Shown in pieces: positions 1 to 8,843 of a stretch of DNA of 64,000 nt; position 1 is the stretch's first letter, and every line of letters begins with the position of its first letter. The translations under genes and the position numbers were made by a program. The DNA is taken from the NCBI GenBank assembly GCA_900167895.1, contig FUZR01000001.1:477144-541143 (forward strand), given 5' to 3'. Below the pieces are notes generated by a model, which worked only from the letters and a program-made list of their open reading frames with translations, did not search any database and was not told the origin of the DNA. The DNA is from Bacteroidales bacterium WCE2004 (GTDB lineage Bacteria; Bacteroidota; Bacteroidia; Bacteroidales; UBA932).

Positions 1-140
1 TGCACTTCGTAGCGGGCTTCCGTGGGCGAAGAAAGCGTGAATTTCGCTTCCATTTCGAGCACTTCGGCCGCCGGCTGGGCGTGGGCCACGCCCGCCAGCA
101 GCATCGACGCGGCGATGGCCGCGATAGACAGACCTTTCAT
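1..140 (-). CDS. Secreted protein, N-terminal fragment (cut by window edge)
   Basis: The ATG at 140 begins a clear signal peptide (MKGLSIAAIAASMLLAGVAHA, cleavage after AHA) followed by about 25 mature residues before the window ends. The start lies one base past the stop of the DUF3857 gene, so the two are translationally linked in one operon. Tandem DUF3857 genes are common in Bacteroidetes, and the mature start (VLEMEAKFTLSS) would fit another member, but too little is visible to assign a family. The export signal is seen; the family is inferred. Confidence 0.6.
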   Translation of the reverse strand, partial: MKGLSIAAIAASMLLAGVAHAQPAAEVLEMEAKFTLSSPTEARYEV

Positions 141-141
141 C

Positions 142-2106
142 TTAATTCTTCTTGACTACGATCATCTGTTCGCCCAGGCCGAGCAGCGCCGTCCAGTAGG
201 CGCGGGCGTCCTGATAATCCTGCGGCGTGCAGAGGAGGGTGCCCAGATCGAAACGGTAGGACAGCGTGACGGCATTGCCCTGCACCGCGGCCATCAGGAC
301 CGCGGAAGACGGCAGGGAGGATGCGATCCGGCGGCGCTGCGGGAGCTGTTCGACGGTGTATCCCTCCGGCAGGACGAGCCGGAAAGTATAGACGACCTGC
401 TCCTGGTACGGGAAGTCGACGGGAAGTTTGCGCTCCTCCGCCCGGAACAACGTTTCCGAATGGAAGTGCTCCATGAACGGATTCACAAAGACCGTCTCGC
501 CGGTCACGTCGCAGTTGCGCTCGAAGCTGTACTGCATCGAAGAATGGTCGCTGTATTCTTCCAGCCCTTCGCTGACGAAATCCTCGACCTCGGCGGAGGT
601 TTCCTTCTCCAGGAGTTCCAGGACCTTCTCTTCCGAATCGAGCCTGCGCACCGCTTCCTTGAACTCATAGGAAGGGATGCCGCCATAGGCAGCCTTGGCC
701 GTGCCCTTCATCACGCCGTCCGGCGTCAGCTCCGCGGACACCGTGTACTGGGTGATGTTGCGGGAGAGGTTCGACAGGTCCACCCAGTAGCCGGGGCCCT
801 TGATGGGGACGACACGGGCCTGGGTCACCAGGTCGTTGTCGCGCAGCAGGTTGAACCAGCCGTCGGGATCGGCCGCGTCCACATAGAGCGCCGTGCCGTC
901 GGACAACTCGAAGCGGAGGATCATCTTGTCGAATGCGTCCGTATCGGGCAGCATGTTCATCAGGAGGCCGTTGGAACGGCAGCGGAGCAGCACGGGAGCG
1001 ACGTCGAACCCGGCGTAGCGTGCGGCCGAGGCCACCAGCGCGTTGATGTCCGCGCTGTCGCCCGAACGGTCGCGCAGCACCTTGGAGGCTTCGGCCGGGA
1101 CCAGGCGGAAAGAATCGTTCCACTGGACTTTCTCACGCACCAGGGCAATGATGGCCGCCAGCTTGTCCTGCGGCGTTTCCTTTCCCTGAAGGGCCTGGTC
1201 CACCTCTTTCTCGAAGCGGCAGTTCGCCTTGATCTGCCCGATGATCGGAGAATCGAGGACCTGCTTGTCCACGTCGTCCCAGGTCGTGCTGTAGTCGCGG
1301 TACAGCGACGGGAAACGGAGGCCGCTGACGACGACGGACATGGACGAACGGTACTGGCGGGGGCAATACAGTCCCGGCTCACGGTTCAGGGCCCGGAGGT
1401 CCACCGCCGTGTATTCCGTGACGTCCAGCGTGTTGCCCGGGAATAAATCACCGAGCTGGGTACCGCCCTCGCTCGTTTCCTTGATGGAGTAGGACGCTTC
1501 GCCCCGGGTGAGTGTCTTGAACTGAAGCCAACGGGGCAGTTTGAGGGTATAGACACATTTGTTGACCGGGATGTCCCGCTGGAAATAGAAATCGCCTATG
1601 TCGCGGAACCGCGCCGTGCTCCTGTTGAACTGGACTTCGATGACCGAGCCGACCTTGACGTTCGGGGCGGCGAAAGTCACCTTGTCGAGGTGGTCGTTCT
1701 CCCGGGTCCGGAAGATGTTGCTGCGGGGCAGTTTCGAGGCGACCACTTTCCCGTTCTCGAGATTGTAGGTCACGACGGAGATGTTGGTCAGGGACTCCAG
1801 GTCGTCCGGATCCCGGGACACGTAGAATTCGAAATCGCAACGGTCTTTCTCCTCTTCTTTCAGGATCTTGACCCGCTCCCGATGGAAAATGTTCATCAGG
1901 GGGACGCCTTCGGTCACGTCGAAATCGATCTTGAGCGTATGGTCCTCGAACAGGACCAGCGCGGCGGCGGCCGTATCCAGCGGATACGTCGTCAGGGCGC
2001 ATTCCGCTTCGGAGACCTTGCCGGACCGGGAATCGATGGGGATTGTCTGCGCGTGCATCACTCCGGAGAGGAGGAGGAAGATGGAGAAGAATTTCAAATG
2101 CTTCAT
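142..2106 (-). CDS. Secreted DUF3857 / transglutaminase-like protein
   Basis: A 654-residue exported protein. I chose the ATG at 2106 because MKHLKFFSIFLLLSGVMHAQ is a standard signal peptide; an upstream TTG would add 15 residues ahead of it. The DUF3857 β-rich domain covers roughly residues 30-220. It is followed by a transglutaminase-like core around 280-420, ending in a D-rich segment (YVDAADPDG). At the usual catalytic Cys position the core reads RSGDSADINALV, so Cys is replaced by Ser. This occurs in many Bacteroidetes homologues and argues against classical transglutaminase catalysis. It is probably periplasmic or surface-exposed. It follows the MBL gene after about 35 bp and precedes another secreted gene. 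The biological role of the family is unknown. Confidence 0.85.
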   Translation of the reverse strand: MKHLKFFSIFLLLSGVMHAQTIPIDSRSGKVSEAECALTTYPLDTAAAALVLFEDHTLKIDFDVTEGVPLMNIFHRERVKILKEEEKDRCDFEFYVSRDPDDLESLTNISVVTYNLENGKVVASKLPRSNIFRTRENDHLDKVTFAAPNVKVGSVIEVQFNRSTARFRDIGDFYFQRDIPVNKCVYTLKLPRWLQFKTLTRGEASYSIKETSEGGTQLGDLFPGNTLDVTEYTAVDLRALNREPGLYCPRQYRSSMSVVVSGLRFPSLYRDYSTTWDDVDKQVLDSPIIGQIKANCRFEKEVDQALQGKETPQDKLAAIIALVREKVQWNDSFRLVPAEASKVLRDRSGDSADINALVASAARYAGFDVAPVLLRCRSNGLLMNMLPDTDAFDKMILRFELSDGTALYVDAADPDGWFNLLRDNDLVTQARVVPIKGPGYWVDLSNLSRNITQYTVSAELTPDGVMKGTAKAAYGGIPSYEFKEAVRRLDSEEKVLELLEKETSAEVEDFVSEGLEEYSDHSSMQYSFERNCDVTGETVFVNPFMEHFHSETLFRAEERKLPVDFPYQEQVVYTFRLVLPEGYTVEQLPQRRRIASSLPSSAVLMAAVQGNAVTLSYRFDLGTLLCTPQDYQDARAYWTALLGLGEQMIVVKKN

Positions 2107-2140
2107 AGTTTTTTGTGCAATTATGGGTAGTTCAAAACAG

Positions 2141-2965
2141 TCAGAGGACAAAGAACGGCGACGGGGTCATCCGCGGCAGCGGACAGAGCCGCGGGATGCG
2201 GCCCTCCACCTCGGCGTAGCAGGCCTGCAGCACGGCGGCGTTCGTTTCGTAAGCAAGTTCGGGGGTATTGTTGTGCTCGGAGAGGTGGCAGAGGAAGATG
2301 TTGCGTAGGCCCGGGTGCACGAAGTCGCGCAGGGCCTCGGCGCACTCGACGTTGGACAGGTGGCCGTGCCCGCCGCAGATGCGGTCCTGCAGCACCTTGG
2401 GATAAGGGCCGTTCCGCAGCATCTCCAGGTCGTAGTTAGACTCGATCACCACGGTGTCGGCCTGCTTCGCGAAGCTCAGCGCCTGCGGCACCATCCGGCC
2501 GATGTCGGTCATGATCACGAACTTGTAGCCGTCCAGCAGCACGGCGTAGCCGAAGGTGCAGGAGGCGTCGTGCGGCACGGCGAAATACTGGGCCCGGATG
2601 CGTCCGGGCACGATTTCGTTCCAGCCTTCGGCGAGCTCGTGCCGGCAGGCGGGATAGTAGTCGCCCGTGATGAAATGGTGCGTCAGGGCGCGCGCCAGCT
2701 CCGGCGGCGTCCAGATCGGGACGTGCAGGTGTTTGCAATAGGAGCCGAGCGAGCGGATGTGGTCGTTGTGGTCGTGCGTGACGAGCATCGCGGAGAAATC
2801 GTCGAAGGAGAGGCCCTCCCGCGCCAGCTCCTTCTTGAGGCGGCGCGGGCTGAAGCCGGCGTCGATCAGGACACCCGCCTCGCAGGCCTCCTCCTCGAAT
2901 ATGCCCAGGAAATAACAGTTGCCGCAGCTGCCGGAAGTGAAGGACTTGAACCTAATTGTTTTCAT
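2141..2965 (-). CDS. MBL-fold metallo-hydrolase, YycJ/WalJ-like
   Basis: A 274-residue cytoplasmic metallo-β-lactamase-fold hydrolase. The hallmark HxHxDH is seen as THDHNDH at residues 63-69, preceded by the β-strand and Asp of VLIDAGFSP. Further metal-binding positions are suggested by CHLSEHNN near the C terminus. The N-terminal FTSGSCGNCYFL resembles the YycJ/WalJ subgroup, which is linked to DNA metabolism or cell-wall control in other phyla; the substrate here is unknown. Its first 14 bp overlap the end of the upstream TPR gene, so translation is probably coupled. Confidence in the fold is high and in the subgroup moderate. Confidence 0.88.
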   Translation of the reverse strand: MKTIRFKSFTSGSCGNCYFLGIFEEEACEAGVLIDAGFSPRRLKKELAREGLSFDDFSAMLVTHDHNDHIRSLGSYCKHLHVPIWTPPELARALTHHFITGDYYPACRHELAEGWNEIVPGRIRAQYFAVPHDASCTFGYAVLLDGYKFVIMTDIGRMVPQALSFAKQADTVVIESNYDLEMLRNGPYPKVLQDRICGGHGHLSNVECAEALRDFVHPGLRNIFLCHLSEHNNTPELAYETNAAVLQACYAEVEGRIPRLCPLPRMTPSPFFVL

Positions 2966-4934
2966 CCTCCGTGCAATATTTGGAGATCACGCTGTAGGCG
3001 TCCGCCACGCCGAGCTCGCCGGCGCGGGACAGGTCGATGCAGCCTTTCTCCTTGTCTTTGAGATAGATGAGCACGAGGCCCCTGTTGAAGTAGGCGTCCC
3101 CCATGCCGGGGTATAGCTTGATGGCCATGTCGTAGTTCTCGAGCGCTTCGACGAAGCGCGAGGAGAGGCACTCCAGGTTGCCCAGGTCGAAGTACAGGTA
3201 CGGGATGTCCGGCAGGATCGACAGGGCTTCCTTGATGTCGGCGATGGCGTCGGAATAGTCGTATGTACGGGCCACGCGGTCGCTGACGCGGGCGCGCGTG
3301 GAGCCCTCGGTGTCCATCGAGAGCGTCTGCACGCTGCCCTCCAGCGAAGCGATGAAGTCGATCATCTCCGCCTTCAGCACGCCGCGGTTCATCAGGTAGA
3401 AGGCTTTGTAGTAGCGCGCGTAGCGGTCGCGCTCCACGTCGGACTCCGCCGCGGCCACGGCCTTGTCGAACCAGCCCAGCGCCGCGTTGAACTGCTTGCG
3501 CTGCAGCTCCTGAAGGCCCTTGACGAAGCATTCCTCGGCATTGGACGTGAACAGGTAGTTCTCCGTGCCGCGGCTCTCCGTGTTGCCCAGCGTGATCGGG
3601 GTCGGCGCCGCGTCGATGAAACGGTCGATCAGGGCGTTCTCGTAGTGGCGCGAAAGGGCCACGTTGCGGTTCTCCTTCTCAGCCGCGAGGCTGAACTTGT
3701 AGAGCGGCCGCAGGCGGATGTCGATGTCGCGGTGCTGCAGCAGCTCGTTGTCGAAATCCTTCTTGGCGAAGTCGGCATCCAGCGCCAGCAGCGCGTCGTA
3801 GCGGCGCGTGGTGTCGGCGAACGAAGTCTCGCCGCTGCGCGCGCGGTAGTCGCGCACCTTCTGCTGCGCCGTCTGGTAGTCCGCCTTCGATTCGCGCGTG
3901 CGGCCGAGCATGTTCTCCACATAGGAGCGGTTCAGGTACGCTTTCGCGAAATCGGGATAGAGCTCGATGGCCTTGTTGTAGTCCTCGAGGGCGTCCTGCC
4001 AGCGGGCCATCTCCACGAAGATGGCCGCGCGGTTGAAGTGCGCGAGGACGTTGCCCGGGTTGATGTTGATCACCCGGTCCATGTCGGCGAGCGCCTCCTC
4101 GAAGGCCCCCACCTGTGCGTAGATCAGCGAACGGTTGTAGAGGGTCAAGGCGTTGCCGGGTTCGTGTTCCAGCACGGTGTCCAGGTCGGACACGGCGTCG
4201 TTGTAGCGCTTCTGCTCGTAGTAGATCAGCGCGCGGTTGAAGTAGGCGAAGGTATTCTCCTTGTCCAGCGCGATGGCGCGGTCCAGGTCGGCCACGGCGT
4301 CGTCGTATTGCTTCTGCGAAGCATAGACGCGCGCCCGCCGGACGAAGCCCTCCGGCTCGTTGCGGTCCAGGCGGATGGCGGTGTTGTAGTCCGCCAGCGC
4401 GCTGGTCGTGTCGTTCTGGAAGAGGTGGCAGGCGCCGCGGTTCAGGAACGCGGACGGGTCGCGCGGCTCCTTCTTGATGTAATAGTCGAAGTCGGCCACG
4501 GCATCGTCGAACTTGCGCGCGAGGAAGTTGGCCACGCCGCGCGAGAAATAGATACCGACCTGCCCGGGGCGGAGCTCCAGGGCGCGGTCGAAGTCGCGGA
4601 AAGCGGCTTCGTAGTCGCCGAAGCGGCTTTCCGTGATCGCGCGGTAGTGGAAACCGTTGGTGAAAACGGGGTTCAGCCGCACGGAGGTGTCGAAGTCCGT
4701 CTGCGCGCCGCGCAGGTCGCCGAGGTTGTATTTCGCGATGCCGCGGAAGAAGAAACTCCAATAGTCGGTCGTGTCCAGGCGCGCGAGGACGTTGAAGTTC
4801 TCGATGGCCAGGGCATAACGCCCGTCGGAAAGCGCCTGACGCCCACGCCACATGAAGACATCCTTGTCGTACTGGGCGAAGGAGAAAGTCGCTCCGAGGA
4901 GCAAAAGCGCTATGGCGAGGAGAAACTTTTTCAT
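2952..4934 (-). CDS. Secreted tetratricopeptide-repeat protein
   Basis: A 660-residue protein beginning with a signal peptide (MKKFLLAIALLLLGATFSFAQ). The ATG at 4934 is preferred over one 21 bp upstream because it starts the signal peptide directly. About ten consecutive 34-residue TPR units fill roughly residues 25-370, with repeated motifs such as AYFNRALIYYEQKRYNDAV. A non-repeat segment follows, then two or three more TPRs near the C terminus (for example AYFNRGLVLIYLKDKEKGC). TPR superhelices mediate protein contacts, so this is likely a periplasmic scaffold; its partner is not evident. The gene heads the operon with the MBL and DUF3857 genes and starts within a few bases of the divergent promoter at 4935-4950, so its transcript may be nearly leaderless. 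Confidence 0.88.
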   Translation of the reverse strand: MKKFLLAIALLLLGATFSFAQYDKDVFMWRGRQALSDGRYALAIENFNVLARLDTTDYWSFFFRGIAKYNLGDLRGAQTDFDTSVRLNPVFTNGFHYRAITESRFGDYEAAFRDFDRALELRPGQVGIYFSRGVANFLARKFDDAVADFDYYIKKEPRDPSAFLNRGACHLFQNDTTSALADYNTAIRLDRNEPEGFVRRARVYASQKQYDDAVADLDRAIALDKENTFAYFNRALIYYEQKRYNDAVSDLDTVLEHEPGNALTLYNRSLIYAQVGAFEEALADMDRVININPGNVLAHFNRAAIFVEMARWQDALEDYNKAIELYPDFAKAYLNRSYVENMLGRTRESKADYQTAQQKVRDYRARSGETSFADTTRRYDALLALDADFAKKDFDNELLQHRDIDIRLRPLYKFSLAAEKENRNVALSRHYENALIDRFIDAAPTPITLGNTESRGTENYLFTSNAEECFVKGLQELQRKQFNAALGWFDKAVAAAESDVERDRYARYYKAFYLMNRGVLKAEMIDFIASLEGSVQTLSMDTEGSTRARVSDRVARTYDYSDAIADIKEALSILPDIPYLYFDLGNLECLSSRFVEALENYDMAIKLYPGMGDAYFNRGLVLIYLKDKEKGCIDLSRAGELGVADAYSVISKYCTEDENN

Positions 4935-4950
4935 TACCTTTGCAAAGATA
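4935..4950. promoter_or_regulatory. Overlapping divergent -7 elements (palindromic)
   Basis: TACCTTTGCAAAGATA reads as a Bacteroidetes -7 box (TAnnTTTG) on both strands: TACCTTTG at 4935-4942 (+), toward the M28 gene, and TATCTTTG at 4950-4943 (-), toward the TPR gene. The two boxes abut at the central GC, so RNA polymerase could hardly occupy both at once. The (-) box ends 9 bp before the TPR ATG. This is a consensus match only; no transcript was measured. Confidence 0.6.
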
Positions 4951-4969
4951 AACAATTATCGGACCCGAA

Positions 4970-5851
4970 TTGAGACATCTCCCCATTTTTCTTCCGATCC
5001 TGCTGCTGACCCTGTCCGCCGCGCGGCCGCTCGCCGCCTCAGAGCCGGACCGGGAGGCGGTTCTGCGCGCCGAGGTCAGCTTCCTCTGCGACTCGCTGTG
5101 CGCCGGACGGGAGTTCGGTTCGGGCGGTTCCACCTTCGGGACCTTCTATTTGAAGCGCCAGCTGCGTGACGCCGGGCTGCGCACCATGGTCCAGTCCTTC
5201 TCCGCCGCCGGGCGGACCGGCCACAACGTCGTGGCCGTGACCCCCGGCTGGTTCCGCCGCTACATCGTCGTCGGCGCCTATGCCGACGCGCTCGGCACGC
5301 TCGGCGGGCGCATCTACCCGGGCGCGGACGCCAACGCCTCCGGCGTGGCCGCGCTCCTCGCCCTCGCCCGCGAACTCCCCGCCTGCTGCCGCGGCGAGGT
5401 CGGCATCGTCTTCGTCGTCTTCGACGGACACACGGCCGACCTGGCGGGCTCCGGCGCCTTCCTGGAGCGCTTCCGCGAGCAGTACCCGCCCATCCTGATG
5501 GTCAACCTCGACCAGCTCGGATCCTCGCTCGCCCCCGTCCGCAAGGGCCGCCCGGACTACCTCATCGCCCTGGGCGGCGACCGCTACCGCTTCGCGCTCG
5601 AATCGGCCAACCGCGGCCCCCGGCTCGACCTCAGCTACGACTACTACGGCAGCCGCGCCTTCACCGACCTCTTCTACCGGCGGGTCGGCGACCAGCGCTG
5701 CTTCCTCGAGGCCGGCATCCCCGCCGTGATGTTCACCTCCGGCATCACCGAACACACCAACAAGATCTCCGACACCCCCGCCACCCTCGACTACGGCCTC
5801 CTCTCCCGCCGCATCGACCTCATCGCCGCCTGGCTCCGCTCCCAGCTCTAG
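4970..5851 (+). CDS. Exported M28-family peptidase homologue, probably inactive
   Basis: A 293-residue protein with a signal peptide (LPIFLPILLLTLSAARPLAAS) and the overall M28 zinc aminopeptidase layout. The start is a TTG at 4970; no in-frame ATG lies upstream of the signal peptide. Conserved blocks are recognisable but most metal ligands are changed. The usual GAHxD reads GAYADA, the usual ADDNASG reads ADANASGVA, the usual FDGEE reads FDGHTADLAGS, and the terminal His block reads TSGITEHTNKISDT. The Asp of VNLDQLGS is kept. It is therefore likely a non-catalytic homologue with a binding role, or it uses another chemistry. It stands alone, with an AT-poor CT-rich tract downstream. Confidence 0.8.
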   Translation: MRHLPIFLPILLLTLSAARPLAASEPDREAVLRAEVSFLCDSLCAGREFGSGGSTFGTFYLKRQLRDAGLRTMVQSFSAAGRTGHNVVAVTPGWFRRYIVVGAYADALGTLGGRIYPGADANASGVAALLALARELPACCRGEVGIVFVVFDGHTADLAGSGAFLERFREQYPPILMVNLDQLGSSLAPVRKGRPDYLIALGGDRYRFALESANRGPRLDLSYDYYGSRAFTDLFYRRVGDQRCFLEAGIPAVMFTSGITEHTNKISDTPATLDYGLLSRRIDLIAAWLRSQL

Positions 5852-5883
5852 CCCCTCACATCCCTCGACCTCGACCAAGCCCT

Positions 5884-5990
5884 CTCCCTTCCACTCTCCC
5901 TTCCACTCTCCCTTCCACTCTCATCCACTCTCCCATCTCTCCCGTCTCCCCCTTCTCCCCCCTCTCCCCCGTCTCCCTCTCTATCACTTC
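5884..5990. repeat. Pyrimidine tract with 12-bp tandem repeat
   Basis: Three exact copies of CTCCCTTCCACT run from 5884 to 5919 and decay into a strongly C/T-biased stretch up to about 5990. The tract follows the stop of the M28 gene and precedes element A. Copy B of that element has the equivalent tract (purine-rich on this strand) on the same side. It may be part of the element or a slippage-prone flank; no coding potential was seen. Confidence 0.7.
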
Positions 5991-5998
5991 ACCCCCGA

Positions 5999-6525
5999 CA
6001 CCCCGTTTTTGTATCATCCTGATTGTCAGGAAATTCCAATTTTGCTTAGGGGCATTTTCCCCTAAGCAAAATCAGAACAACCTCGCCATCAACCACTTAC
6101 AAAAACGGCCCGTCCCCATTAGGAGGAAAAAAGAGGTGGGGAAAGCGGTTGCTGTCCGGGATGGGTGGAGATTTGGGAAGAAGAGGTGGTTGCCGGGGAA
6201 GGGAGGCGGCTGTTTTTCATAAGTTGCAGATAGCCAGGTAATTAGGCGAATTGACGGGGTGAAAAATGGACCAGTCGATTCACGCAAAGTATTGATGATG
6301 TGACGATTACGAAAAACGGGCAAACCTGGTGAGGCCGGGCAGGACTTGGCACCACCGCCGGACATCGCGTCCGGCGGTTACGAGCAATCTCCGCCCGAGA
6401 GCTATGAGGCTCTCAGACGGAGTGCCCGTTGCCGGCTAGCGAGGTGGCTGCCCGGGTGAGAGAAGATCGGGAACGTCGGTGGCAAGAAGGGTGGCGGGCA
6501 CAAAATGGGGGCCGGACGGGGGCGG
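5999..6525 (-). repeat. Structured dispersed element, copy A (about 527 bp, non-coding)
   Basis: This region matches 41525-42052 in inverted orientation over nearly the same length, with many shared blocks (CACCCCGTTTTT, TTACAAAAACGGCCCGT, GGGGTGAAAAATG, ATTGATGATGTGA, GGTGAGGC). Three stem-loops are seen. The first is ATTTTGCTTAGGGG at 6039-6052 with its complement at 6059-6072, a perfect 14 bp. The second is CCGCCGGAC at 6355-6363 with 6369-6377, a perfect 9 bp. The third is CTCCGCCCGAGAG at 6389-6401 with 6410-6422, with two C-A oppositions that become G-U pairs in RNA from the minus strand. A further inverted pair, CCGTTTTTGTA at 6003-6013 and its complement at 6098-6108, encloses the first hairpin. 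The minus strand here is the folded orientation. No plausible ORF. It may be a REP-like mobile element of the HUH transposase at 46320. Confidence 0.75.
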
Positions 6526-6548
6526 AGCGGATAATCCGGGAATATTGC

Positions 6549-6556
6549 TATCTTTG
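6549..6556 (+). promoter_or_regulatory. -7 promoter element for the ABC exporter
   Basis: TATCTTTG matches the Bacteroidetes TAnnTTTG -7 box and lies 11 bp before the ATG at 6568, so the transcript would have a very short leader. It sits just outside the far end of element A. Confidence 0.6.
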
Positions 6557-6567
6557 CAAGATATATT

Positions 6568-8396
<1,829 letters not shown>

Positions 8397-8397
<1 letters not shown>

Positions 8398-8843
8398 TGA
8401 AACCTAACCGCAAGCGCTCCATCCTCTGCTCCATCACGATGGCCCTCTACATCGGGCTCGTCGCGTATCTCTGTTTCGCCAACTTCCACAGACTTCCCGA
8501 AGTGCCGAAGACCTTCCTCGGCATCCCGGTCGACAAGATCGTCCATTTCTGGATGTTCTTCCCTTTCCCGATCTTAGCCTACCTCGCCTATGACAAGCTC
8601 ACGGACACGCCCCTCAAGGCCTTTGCGGCCCTGATCAGCATCGCTTCCATCGGCTGCGTCTTCGCCGGCATCACGGAAATGATCCAGGGGTCGCTCTCCT
8701 ACCGGAGCCAGGACATCACGGATTTCGGTGCCGATTGCCTCGCCATCGGCATCGCCTCGATATTGACCTTCATCATCGACCTCTCCAAGATGCGGAAACA
8801 GAAATGCCCTGCAAGACCCGCCCATTCCTTACGGCGCTCCTGA
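8397..8843 (+). CDS. VanZ-like membrane protein
   Basis: A 148-residue inner-membrane protein with about four hydrophobic helices. The VanZ-family pattern is visible: DKIVHFWMFFPFPIL (a helix after a DK..H motif) and ITEMIQGSLSYRSQDITDFGADCLA, equivalent to the conserved E-x-Q...R..D..D..AN segment. VanZ itself gives low-level teicoplanin resistance in enterococci, but most family members have no known function. The ATG overlaps the exporter stop by one base, and the 3' end overlaps the next gene by 40 bp, indicating a tight three-gene operon. Confidence 0.8.

Noticed and set aside
1000..1100. Active transglutaminase site in the DUF3857 protein
   Set aside because: The position of the catalytic Cys is Ser (RSGDSADIN), so I did not call enzymatic activity.
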